Positions 20,434 to 30,477 of a stretch of 64,000 bases of DNA are shown here, piece after piece; position 1 is the first letter of the stretch; the number at the start of each line of letters is the position of its first letter. The notes beneath the pieces are model-generated. The model saw only the letters and a program-made list of their open reading frames with translations. It did not search any database and was not told the DNA's origin. The position numbers and the translations under genes were made by a program. The stretch comes from Leucocoprinus leucothites (lineage: Eukaryota > Basidiomycota > Agaricomycetes > Agaricales > Agaricaceae). Location of the stretch: positions 124,001 through 188,000 of the forward strand of contig JAACJO010000006.1 of the NCBI GenBank assembly GCA_013368445.1, in the 5' to 3' direction.

Positions 20434-23400
20434 TCATACACAGAGATCGGTCTCAAAGGAAAAGAAAAGAGAAGAGATGAAAGAATATAGTTCACCTTCA
20501 TTTGGTTCGGCGGGCACAGGAGCTTGAGGCGGCGGTGAACGCGTGTCATGATTGGTAAAAGCAAAAGCGGCCGGGTTCTTCTTCAAGAACTCGACAAGGA
20601 ACTCGTACTGAGGAAAAGCGCATTGCACCCATTGGGTGCGGAAGGGATATAGGGGGCAATAGCACAGGATGTGATGTCGTGTTTCCAGACGATGGCCACA
20701 ACGACAGGATTTGGGCTCGAGGGGGAAGAACCTCTCGCGATAAGCTCCGATAGGAGCATGATTGAGGATGGCGCGAGACATTCGCATGCATAATGATGGC
20801 GATTCATTGGCTAAGGGAAGCCAGGTGCCCCCCTTTACGTAGGTAGGGGTGAGGAACTTGCGATTCTTTTTTGAGAGAAGGAAACCACTGCCGCGGTACT
20901 TCTTCTTCCAGAAAGTTGACTCCCAGGACTTCTGACAGTCATTGGTGATTTTGCGTCGCAGGAAATCGAGAGTGGCGCCTACTCGAGGGGGGGCATGTAT
21001 GCGTGTGGAGGTGACGTCTTTGTGAACTTTAAGATGGGGCTTCCACCGCCATTTGGAAGGGACGTCCCAGAAGTCGATAGACTGGGAGGGTTTAGCCGTG
21101 AGCCAGTCAGAAAGGAGTTGGCAGACTTGGATGGAATGTGATTGACTCGAATGTATAGAGGGGTCGACTGCCAGTTTGGCTGCTGGGAGGCAATCGGTGA
21201 TGAGGATAATGTGGTCGCACTGGAGAGAAATGGCTTTGGCGATGCCAATGCGAATGGAATAAAGTTCGGCATCAGTGGACGATGCTCGACTGCTAGCTTG
21301 TTTTGCATGGGACACTTGTTGCCCGCCGCGATATAAGTGTGCCGCCGAAACTGCCTGAAGGGAACCTACGAGAGGAACAGAGGCATCAGTAACAACTGAA
21401 ATACAATTTCGATCGGAAGAAGAAGAGGAAAAAGTTGAATCGAGAGATGATACATGTTTATACATTTCGTGTTTATCCGAGCGATTGCAGGGGTGAAAAT
21501 GAATAGAGTCAGGAAAGATGTCCATAAGACGAGATCCAGGCTTTGATTCGGGGGCGAATGGAGAGAAGGATTCAGAGAGATGAGAAAGAGAGCTATCTAC
21601 ATCAATAAGAGGGCCTTTGACTTTAGCTTTTTTGGCCGGGGTGAGAAGGCGAAGCAATTGAGGATGAGGGGAGGAGTTAAGAGAGAATTCCTTAGATAAA
21701 AGAGACCGTAAAGCATGATTGGAGGGTAAAGTAGAGACTCGATACGACGAGCGAATAGCTAATTTACAAAGATGGAGGTGAATTGGAATAAGTCCAGCAA
21801 TGCTTTCAGCACCGCCTGATGGGGAAGTACGGAAGGCGCCTGTGATCCAAAGAGCCGCGCGTCTTTGCATGGCTGATAGAGACTTGAGTAGTGCCTTGTT
21901 ACGAGCGCCTTCAAAGTACCAGAGTCGGAAACCATACGTAGCCACGGGGACAACGCACGATCTATAGAGTAGTCGTTTTTGTAGAGGGAGGAGGCCTCAG
22001 GTGGAATTGCCTAGCATATTCATAGCTTTCACTGTGGATAATGCTTTGGTGGAGTAATACCAAACGTGCTCCTGGAACAAAAGTTGGCGGTCGAAGTAAA
22101 AACCCAAGTATCGCCAGTAACGTTTGGGATAGAGTAGAGGGCCGCCAACATCGGATAGATCAAGGGGGGGATTTAAATCGTTGTGACGTCGGGAGAAGTG
22201 AAAGACCTCAGATTTATCGTGTTCAACGACAAGTCCGAGATCGGTGCAAATGGAGTTGATGATGGAATAAGCTGATTTGAGGGAAGAAATAGTGTCAGTA
22301 TAATTCTTCGCTTGTGATATACAAAGCCCGTCATCAACAAATGATAAGAGGGAAGAGGGGATAGACTGTAAGCGAGCGCGTTGGTCGAACATGAACATGA
22401 GGGGCGCTAAATAGAGCGCGGATAGAATGGGTGATAGAGCGGAGCCTTGCCCAACGCCAACATCCGCGTCATGGGCGTCAGATAGAAAGGTGTTCCACAT
22501 GAACTGAGTGGATCGACCTATGAGATAGTGTGAAAAGAAATTAACTAGTTCTGGGGCAAACCCCTGTTGCTGTAGGATGTTAGTGAGGATTTCGTGGTTT
22601 AGGGATGGGAAAAATTGGGCGATATCAAAAGCACAGACACTAGTAACCATACCTTTAGCCCATCCGGTCCGAATGATGTGAGTGAGGAATACTCCTGCAT
22701 CCTCAGTGGATCGTTGGATAACTCCGCCCATCTGGTTGGGGTGGAGAACATCTAGGGATACCGCTTCAAACTGCATGCGGCGAGCAATCATCTTCTCGAT
22801 TAATTTACCTAGAGTGTTTAGTAGAACAATGGGGTGAAACGCTTTAGGTGTATCATATGCCGGTTTATTTGGCTTGGGAATGATGATAGAAACCGAGTCC
22901 TTGAAGTGACTCGGCCAATGAGAGAGACGTACGCACGCGTTAGCAATGAGTAGAATGTTTTTAAGGCATTCATTATGGGCGACGATGGACTTTAGGTGTT
23001 TCCAGGAGACGTGATCTGGTCCGGGTGCTGAAAAATTAGCGCATGACAAGAGGGATTCGGTGAGTTCAAGGACGGAAAAATTTGTCCAGGAACGGGGGGG
23101 AAGATATTTCATTTCATTTAGAATATTAGAGCTTACCGGACGACCAGATGCTGAGTTGTACGAAGAATGGAGTGCGTTCCATAGGTCCGGAAGGTCATTA
23201 CAAGGTCGTCCTTGATGGTGGATTCCTTCAACGGCGGGAAGCTTTCACTGTTTTACCCAATCCATGAGGTCCCAGGGTCGTTTGTTAGTCGATGCAATTT
23301 CATGAATGCGCGCATCGAAGAAGGAGCGTTTGGCGGCTCTGGTAGCCGCTCTGAATGCTCGCCAATCCTTACGATCTTTTGTTCTTCTGTAAGTGAGAAG

Positions 23401-24387
23401 AGTCTCAGAACAGTGGGGGTTCCACCATTCCTTTGACCGGTTAGTAATCCATACAGTTTTAGAGTTCGTATTCCAAGATTCATGAAAGATTCGAGAAATG
23501 GAGTTGGAAATATCGTCCAGGCAGGAAGTGGATCGAATGTCCGAACAGTCAAGGGCCGCCAGATGCTCAGAGACTTGGGAAATAAAAGCCGTCTCCTCAT
23601 CACTATCTTTCGGTAGTACTCGTTTTTTATAATTAATATAATCAGGTCGGATTGGAAGATCCATAATCAAGGGTGCATGATCCGATGGGAGTCTCGAATT
23701 GACATCGATGATGTGGGAGGTGGAATTGTTAGCACAAAAAATAAGATCGATAACCGAATCATCATGACTTTCAATGGAAGAGAAATGAGTAGGAGATAAT
23801 GAGGTAGGTGAGGACCTTGTGAGATTGAGGCTATCCGCTAACTCCGTTAGAGTTATAGCCGACATAGGGACGTAAGTGGCTGAGGGGTCCCATTCTGGAG
23901 ATCGACAATTGAAGTCTCCTCCCATATATATAACATTAGGGATGTTGATGAAGTTCGTTGAAAGAAAATTGATCGCCGATGAAGACGAGTCCGAGTATAT
24001 GTTAAGTAAATGGATATAGTTACCCTGGTTAAATAAGCCCAAGATTTGTATATCGCGGTGGTTAACCCACTCTTGACGAAGAATGGGCCTCATGCGAAGT
24101 AATCGTCTGTGAACATAAGTCAGAGTACGGGGTCGGGGATCGTTAGGCTTGGTAGGGCGGACCATACACAGCCATTCCGGGTGAATAGGGGCACCAATGA
24201 CATCATCCCCTTCAGGGTTGGTAGTAGAAGGTGCTTTCCGAATGTGGTTCCATAGGGGTTCCTGTAGAAAGATGATTTCGAAATCCAACTTTTTGGACTC
24301 GAGTATGGTATCAACCAGGGCATAAGAGCGTCCCACGTTTTGCGAATAGATACGAACAGAAGAGATGGGTTTGTTCTTACCAGACAT
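20434..24387 (-). pseudogene. LINE-B ORF2 polyprotein with two stop codons
   Basis: 1317 codons with no frameshift. Endonuclease 1-240: QNV (16-18), QEP (E43), GGDFN (156-160), VIDLIF (D214), SDH (235-237), so all APE-type catalytic positions are present. RT: FDIAQFF (587-593), GQGSALSP (646-653), FVDD (683-686; Val where most LINEs have Ala). Basic PAKKAKVKG at about 917-925 could act in nuclear import. RNase H: D1001, E1041, D1065. C-terminal CRCGHRLETRHHILCYC. TGA at 23245-23247 replaces Cys of VKQCKL and TGA at 21997-21999 replaces the Arg after GNST. A trans-acting source enzyme for the half-LINEs is expected to resemble this. Confidence 0.93.
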
Positions 24388-24392
24388 ATTTA
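24385..24392 (-). promoter_or_regulatory. ORF1 stop / ORF2 start TAAATATG
   Basis: Antisense copy of the coupled stop/start seen at 10124-10131; stop codon and ATG two bases apart. Confidence 0.7.
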
Positions 24393-27135
24393 AACAGCAA
24401 CTCCACCACCAGAGCGATTGGAGTTAGCGTGAACAGCACGTGCGGTGCGTGATTCGGCGGCTTTATTGGAATGCCAGGTTCGATCGAATCTGTTTCTCCA
24501 GAATGGACATTTGGTGTCGTTAGCGTGATGATCGCCTTTGCAGTTCAGGCATTTGAAATTCTCCAGGTGAGGACATGGAATGCCCTCAGGAGTGGCGTCA
24601 CGGGGGGGGGTTTGATTTGGGATTGGCCTTGCAGCACCAGGCCATGGATCGATGGTTTTCAATGCGATGAGGACCACCACAGATTTGACAACGTGCGCCA
24701 AGGGCGCGACACGCATGAGTGGGATGTCCCCAACGCCAGCAATTCCTGCATTGCGCAATGCCGGGGTGCATACTAGTAGCCCGGATGGTTCCGACATGTC
24801 GGCCGAAGTTGATAGTACGGTTAACCAACGTCTTGGCCTTAGTACCGTTTTGGGAATCCCAAATATCAAACCACACAACGGCCGTGTCTGACTTTGGGGA
24901 AGCTTTCATAACGCGAGGGCGGGCGGCAAGAATAACATTTTCGAACAGAGTAGATTGTCCGAGGGCTTGTTCAACAAATGCAGGGGACAGAGGGTTGGAG
25001 GAATTGGCTACCCAATAAGGGATGCCGATGATTTTCAGGAATGATTTAGATTGTGGGAGACGAGGCTCAACGGGGATGGCGTCTCCTAGTTGCCAGGCTT
25101 TTTTGAGCCAGGATTTGATGGTTTCCAGGTCAGCAGTGGAAGCGACACCTGAGGTGGCAATTGATATGCCGTTATATGATTCGCGAACTGATTCAACGCG
25201 AAGTTTGGATTGAGCGGCGGTGAGACCACGGTTACAGAATTTGGCTGCCTTGTTAAAGTCTTTAATGCGGTCAGCGATGATGTTCCCTTCAAATGGGATG
25301 AGGACTTGACGACGGGTAGGTCCGTGCATGGTCATTTTAGGTTTAGCGCGTGGGGCGCTTGTGGTGGAATGTTCGGGCGCTTGAGGTTGGGTGCCTCCAA
25401 AACCTGCCTTGTACATGGCAAGGACTTTGTTGTATGATAGATCAGGGAAAGCGAGTATCATTTCTCGCATCTTAACCCCGTCAATGTTGGGAGAAGAGCT
25501 GGAAGAGGGAGTCGCCGGCTGGACACCCCGTCGGGCGGCATCAGCGAACGATACGTTCTTCTTATTAAAGTGTTCCGTAAGGGGTTTGGTGGATGCCTTA
25601 CGATCAGGAGGGGGAATAGGAGGCGGCATATCAGAGGCGCCCTTAGGTTTAGGTTTTGATGACTGAGCCTGGCCATCAAAAGAGGGGCGCCCAACTGAGC
25701 ACTCAAAGTTTCCATTCCCGTTCCTTGGGGTCACGTGATTGGAAGGAGGAGGGGGGGCCCGGGAGACACGAATAGGACCGGAAGGCTTGGAAGACGTAAC
25801 GTCATTCTTTGCCTTCAGGGAGCCTGACACGGACGAAACGTCACGTGCCTTACCAGAAGACGTAATATCATTCTGGAGGGGAGAAATGGTGCCCTCAGCG
25901 AGAGGGGCTTGGTCGATGTTCATGTGATCATTGTCGATGCGCGCTATAGAGTTAGCTTGTCCGACGACAATACCAGGTGGGAATAGAGGGGTAGGAATGG
26001 TAGAAGGATGAGGGTTGCGTACCTTTTTTCCCTTCCCTTTACCTTTGGGAGGGGGAGAGGAGTCTGTCATGGGAATATCGGGAGGCGGGCCGTAGTAGTG
26101 CCTTAACGCATCTACAATGGTAAGACCGCTTTCTCCATTGATGGGAAGACGGTCCCAGCCTGTTTCAAACATAGTAGTAAGAAGACAATATATTGGTTCC
26201 CCCATCTGGGGAACTCTTGGGTCTTTTCTGCCGGGTTGTAGCCCTAACGCAGCGCGATGCTTGAAGAAATTAGTAGCGTATTTAAGCGCCTCCAGCGCTT
26301 TAAAAGTAGCTTCACCAACAACAACGGTCTCTTCGGTGGCAGTGTTCAATGGATCCTTAAGATCCGGTAATTGTGGCTGTGCAGGCCTAGACTCCTGCGG
26401 CTGTGCAGTGATGTCACCAGTGACATCATGTGTGACGTCATTAGTATTGGATGAACCGGCAAGGAAGGTAGCCGGGGTGCCGGTTGGCACAGCATTTGCT
26501 GACTCAGCGGATCCGTGGATCGCATGAGGCAACCTTGAGGTGGGTGGGGGTCCAAAGAACCGATTGGTAGGTTCCCCATTCGTGAATACCCCATCCTCTT
26601 GGTCACTCCATGCGTCCCCGCGAGAGTTCAGGTTCAAAGGATCAGGTGTTTTGAGCTCACCAATGAAACCCTCACTGAATGGACGGAAGGGAATGGGTGA
26701 CTTGAAGCCATCATATGCGCTCATCGACGCGGTTTTCGAGATGGCTTTGGGTGTAGAATCCAATCTTTTACGGACTTCACGAGCACGGGCCCGTTTGGAA
26801 TGCGACGATGGAGGGGGAGGAGTTCTGAGGGAGGAGTGTGAGGCCGCACGGGAAAGTGCGGCATGTGCATTTATGGGGGAGGAAGGGGTGGACGAGTCAG
26901 ACGAGTCATAGTCGCTCTCACCGCTTTCTTCTTCATCCGAACCAGCTCTGGATGGAGCAGCCGACTTGGCATCATCGCTAACTGAATGTTTAAACGATTT
27001 GATAGAGAGCGCGGGCGAGTGAGAGCGGTCGCGCTTGGAAGTTGAGACACGTGTTTCAGTGTCGGCAATGTTCATGGGGTCCGAAGACGGCGGAGGGGTA
27101 CCTTTAAGGTCTACCCAATGCGATGGTGCAGTCAT
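24390..27135 (-). pseudogene. LINE-B ORF1 with a homopolymer frameshift
   Basis: ATG at 27135 (MTAPSHWVDLK). Open to about 24610, covering the N-terminal Ser/acidic region, RFFGPP motif, LEALKYATNFFKH block, KMREMILAFPDL motif, conserved domain and first two Cys/His motifs. The G-run at 24602-24610 (9 bases, one net base more than other copies) shifts the frame; the last part (CLNCKGDHHANDTKCPFW to GGGVAV) continues in the other frame to the stop at 24390-24392. One extra base is the only inactivating change. Confidence 0.9.
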
Positions 27136-27219
27136 GATGGTATAATTCGTAGTCAGTCTGTATGTAGACACCGTCAAAGAAATCGATGATGGTGGTAAGA
27201 GGGAGTGTCTCACATATTG

Positions 27220-27930
27220 CGTTTTTATTGGTTATCCAACTGGCTACAAGGGCTGGCTCTTTTACATCCCCACCACTCGCCAAATTCGCATTTCTGAGTG
27301 AGCTGACTTTGATGAGAGGTACTTCCCATGTCTCACAGGCTCCAAACACGACAATGTGCCATCTTTTGCGCCCCCTGGACCTCCAGCACCTCCTCAATCT
27401 TCAAGTAGCTCTTCTCCACCTTTTCCTCCACTTCCTCCATCCTCTGGCTTTCCACCATTCTCAGATGAAGGGGGTGATGTTGACCAGCCTCCAGAACATC
27501 GATCTGAGCCTCCTGAGCCACCTAGAGCGCCAGCTCGGCCCCAGCAGCCTCCAGAGTCTCCCAGTCATGCTCCCATGTCTGAGGAGCAATCTCTGCCTCC
27601 CAGTCCATCTGTAGAGCCCTCTGATGCTCCAGAGACTCCCAAGGCTGGTCCTAGTGTTCCTCTTTGATCTGGTGACTCCCCATCGGACTCTGATGATTCT
27701 AACATCTCCTATGCCACTCCTATTGGTCCAGCACCTCCCAGAATGCCTCCTCAGGTTCCTACACCGCTTGTGCAGCCCCCACGGCCTCAGCGACACTCCA
27801 CATGATGACCTCCAGCACCCAGGACAGCCTACTGGCTACTGGGGAAACCTCTGCTCTTCCCTCCAAAGGACCAGGAGCGAGGAAACTATGTTGATGCTAA
27901 CTATGAGGTTGTAGAGTTTGCTGGAAGTGT
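27220..27930 (+). pseudogene. copia polyprotein: integrase C-terminus and Pro-rich linker
   Basis: Resumes at VFIGYPTGYKGWLFYIPTTRQIRISE, then TGA at 27299-27301, then ADFDERYFPCL and a long Pro/Ser-rich linker (27356-27660), which typically separates integrase and RT in fungal copia elements. Further stops at 27665-27667 (TGA) and in PQRHST followed by TGATGA. The frame is otherwise kept to EVVEFAGSVS, where a solo LTR is inserted. Confidence 0.85.
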
Positions 27931-27935
27931 TTCTG

Positions 27936-28161
27936 TGTTAGATTATGACCAGCTTCAGCCTCACCCCCTTTGTCTAAATGGGGATAGTTGTAGTCACATG
28001 ACCATACTGCACACAGACCATGTAGCTAGGTATATAAGGAGGGCCTCAGCCTCCCAATTGATCATCTTCTTCCCCACTTTTGTGTGTGTGTCAGTGTCAG
28101 TGTCTGAGCTTTCCTCTACTCTCTTATCATCCTCTACTCTCTATCATTTTACATTCTAACA
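27936..28161 (+). mobile_element. Solo LTR of another LTR retrotransposon
   Basis: 226 bp, starting TGTTAGA and ending TCTAACA (perfect 7-bp terminal inverted repeats), flanked by the 5-bp duplication TTCTG at 27931-27935 and 28162-28166. Removing it and one TTCTG restores the copia reading GSVSGPDPRNYKVAM. A TATATAAGG box at 28031-28039 fits an LTR promoter. It differs from the host copia LTR at 29786-30086 except for similar terminal repeats. Confidence 0.92.
28031..28039 (+). promoter_or_regulatory. TATA box of solo LTR
   Basis: TATATAAGG, about 95 bp into the LTR, followed by a pyrimidine-rich stretch. Position and sequence fit an LTR promoter; activity cannot be judged. Confidence 0.55.
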
Positions 28162-28162
28162 T

Positions 28163-29041
28163 TCTGGGCCTGATCCTCGCAACTACAAGGTTGCTATGAA
28201 GGCCCCAGATGCTGACAAGTGGAGAGAAGCCTGCAACACTGAAATTTCGACTCTAATCGCAAATGGGACCTGGGAGCTTGTTGAGCTACTTCCTGGGGCC
28301 AAAATCATCAAGTCTGGCTGGGTTTTCAAGTTGAAACTCAACCCAGACCAGTCTATTGAGCGCTATCGCTCTAGGCTTGTTGCAAAGGGCTATTTCCAGT
28401 GTCCTGGCTATGACTACACCGAGGTTTTTGCCCCTACATCTCGTCCTGCATCCCTGCGCCTTATTATAGCTTTGGCAGCCAAGGAAGGCTTTAAAATGCA
28501 ATCTGTGGATATCTCCTCTGCATTCACCTATGGAGAGCTGTATGAGGACATCTACATGAGGCAGCCTGAAGGATATCACCAGGGAGGCCCAAATGTTGTT
28601 TGCAAGCTGCACAAATTGCTCTATGGCCTCAAACAGTCAGCCAGGCAGTGGAACAAGAAGCTACACACTGTGCTTGATTCCCTGGGCTTTAAACAACTCC
28701 AGAGCAACAGTTCCATCTACATCTACTCCAAGGGTGAAGTCAAGGTCATAGTGCCTGTTTTCATTGATGATATTACCCTTGTCTCAAAGAATGATGCTGC
28801 CATGGATGCTACAGTGCTGGAGCTGCAGAAACACTTCAAATTGCATGATTTGGGAGCCACTACATTCCTCCTCTCTGTCCAGGTCAAGCAGGACCTTGAA
28901 GCCCACACTATTTCGCTTTCCCAGTCCCACTATGTCCAGGAGCTCCTCAACAGATTCAACATGTCTGACTGCAATTCTGTGAAGACTCCGCTCTCTCCTG
29001 GCACAGAACTTTCCACACTTGTTCCCACTCCTTCCCAGTAA
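28163..29041 (+). pseudogene. copia reverse transcriptase domain
   Basis: RVT_2-type RT: MKAPDADKWREACNTEI, WELVELLPGAKIIKSGWVFKLK, RLVAKGYFQCPGYDYTEVFAPTSR, VDISSAFTYGEL (first catalytic Asp), KLLYGLKQSARQWNKKL, and VFIDDITLVSK (FIDD, equivalent to YVDD). The uninterrupted frame from 28196 is 281 codons and ends at TAA 29039-29041, where a one-base shift separates it from the RNase H part. In a live element it would copy genomic RNA in the particle. Confidence 0.92.
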
Positions 29042-29723
29042 GGAAATGCGATCCATTCCCTACCTCTCTGCTGTAGGCTCCCTGCAGCATCTAGCCACCA
29101 TGACTCACCCAGATATCACTTATGTGGTCTCCTACCTTGGGAGATTCAACCACAACCCTCATCCTGAGCACTGGGCTGCTGTGAAGCATCTCCTGCGCTA
29201 TCTGAAGGGCACAAGCAATTACAAGCTTGTTTACAAGGGCTGTGAAGCTGAGGAGCTCTTTCTGACCTACACAGATGCTTCCCATGGTGGTTGTAAGCAA
29301 ACTGGTCACTCTACAGGTGGATATGTGACTCTGGTGTGTGGTGGAGCTGTGGGATGGTCCTCCAAGCATCAGCCCTTTGTTACTCTCTCTTCTACAGAGG
29401 CTGAGTATGTGGCTGCAGTTGAGGCTGGCAAGGAGATCATGTGGATGAGGAACATCCTGACGGAGTTTGGCTATTCCCCTTCCTATGCTTCCACTCTCCT
29501 GATTGACAACAAGTCTGGGATTGATGTTTCCAAGAATCCTGAGCATCATGGTCGCATGAAGCACCTGGATCTGCAGTTCTACTGGCTCCGGGATGCTGTA
29601 CAGTCCGCTTTCATTGCTCCAGAGTACATCCCCACCAGCCAGAATGTGGCAGACTTGTTTACCAAGGCTGTTCAGCCCAAGATGGTGGAGTTTGCAGTTC
29701 CCATGCTAGGATTGACTTGCTAG
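29042..29723 (+). pseudogene. copia RNase H domain
   Basis: Frame from 29019 reads PSKEMRSIPYLSAVGSLQHLATMTHPDITYVVSYLGRF, then FLTYTDASHGG, GAVGWSSKHQPFVTLSSTEAEYVAA and LLIDNKSGIDVSKNPEHHGRMKHLDLQFYWLRD, with the Asp, Glu and Asp residues of Ty1/copia RNase H, ending GLTC at TAG 29721-29723. It is one base out of frame with the RT block. Confidence 0.92.
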
Positions 29724-29774
29724 AGGGTGTAGGTGTCAATTTTGGTGTTTCCGACAACTTGTGGACTTGTCAGA

Positions 29775-29785
29775 TCAAGGGGGTG
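29775..29785 (+). promoter_or_regulatory. copia polypurine tract
   Basis: ATCAAGGGGG-type purine run immediately before the TGTCAGA LTR start, where plus-strand DNA synthesis would be primed. Confidence 0.6.
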
Positions 29786-30086
29786 TGTCAGATGTGCTCT
29801 GGACAGTCTACAAGTATTTGTGATTGATTTGTTGATGTGTGAAGTTAGAGTTGATGCAGAGGTTGCTTAGTCAGTTGTAGATCACCTGACTGCATGTTCA
29901 ACTCTCCTGTGGATGCTTTCTTGACTCTCAGTCATTTACAGTTGTCCACAGGTGAGTACAAGTCTCTATTTTGTTAATATAGTCATTTACAGTTCTCCAC
30001 AGATTCCTGTGTGAGTTGTGAGCTCCCTGGGCAATTTCTCTGGTTTCTAGAACTCCTACATGTCCCCTGTGCATCACCTTCTAACA
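29786..30086 (+). mobile_element. copia 3' LTR
   Basis: About 301 bp from TGTCAGA to TCTAACA, directly after the polypurine tract and about 60 bp after the RNase H stop. The next base begins hL-A ORF1 in antisense (CAGACCTAACC), so the copia element was inserted into an hL-A. The 5' LTR is not in the window and a matching 5-bp duplication (CAGAC expected) cannot be checked. Confidence 0.85.
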
Positions 30087-30395
30087 CAGACCTAACCTTA
30101 GGAGCGGGGGGGGTGCTTGAGTGGGTGCTTTGCCACTAGCACGGCCCTTTGCAGGTGCCAGCTTGGGCAGTAAAGAGGGATGGGCCAGGGCGGGCTGGCG
30201 ATCCATGGGTGGTAAAGTGGGCACCTTGGGGGAACCCATGTTGATGTCACATGGACCCGCTGAGTCAGTGGATCCATGGGTCACCTCATGGATGACGCAT
30301 GTTGCTTTAGGGCCAGACTCAGGCAGTCCACACTTGTGCCCAAAGTCATACATTACATCCCCAAAATCGATCAGCCCACGAGAGCTGAGTGAGTG
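30087..30395 (-). pseudogene. hL-A (copy 2) ORF1 fragment, middle region
   Basis: Antisense hL-A ORF1, reading SSRGLIDFGDVMYDFGHKCGLPESGPKATC... Pro-rich linker... to about RLGL, cut by copia at 30086. It carries the 'beta' middle module (GLIDFGDVMYD) rather than the 'alpha' module (ITSNSLNAKGW). Continues at 32703 beyond the nested hL-A; duplication GAGCTGAG[T/C]GAGTG at 30382-30395 and 32703-32716. Confidence 0.85.
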
Positions 30396-30416
30396 CATCC
30401 CTCCTTGTCCTCTTAC

Positions 30417-30437
30417 CACCACCATCGAAAGTTGGTG
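30417..30437 (+). promoter_or_regulatory. 5' leader hairpin of half-LINE
   Basis: CACCA-(CCATCGAAAGT)-TGGTG just downstream of CCTCCTTGTCCTCTTAC. The pairing is kept in hL-H (loop CCATCTCTTAGT, 50073-50101 region, antisense), in shorter form in hL-C (ACCA...TGGT near 2849), and as CACC/GGTG in LINE-B (7315-7340). It could act in the RNA (packaging, translation) or mark an internal promoter; function is not known. Confidence 0.45.
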
Positions 30438-30477
30438 TTTGTTCTGAGGCATTCTTACATCGTCTATCTACGTTACT

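Larger units (their letters stand above)
15022..20632. repeat. Right arm of large inverted repeat
   Basis: Mirror of 1-5610. The inner edge at 15021/15022 is an abrupt junction between an hL-A head on the plus strand and LINE-B ORF1 on the minus strand, sharing about 2 bp (CT). On the left side the matching edge at 5610/5611 lies inside a continuous LINE-B. The right arm therefore carries the novel joint. The spacer between arms is 5611-15021. Confidence 0.95.
20222..27204 (-). mobile_element. Full-length LINE-B inserted in copia
   Basis: T-run 20222-20251, terminal stem-loop 20271-20292, 3'UTR to 20433, ORF2 24387-20434, ORF1 27135-24390, leader to about 27204. Target duplication CGTTTTTATTGG at 20210-20221 and 27220-27231. 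Some 15 extra bases (about 27205-27219) lie between the leader and the right duplication. Best-preserved complete LINE-B of the window. Confidence 0.93.

Noticed and set aside
27356..27667. Proline-rich ORF as a host gene (wall or signalling protein)
   Set aside because: It is in frame with copia integrase upstream and RT downstream and occupies the usual linker position.
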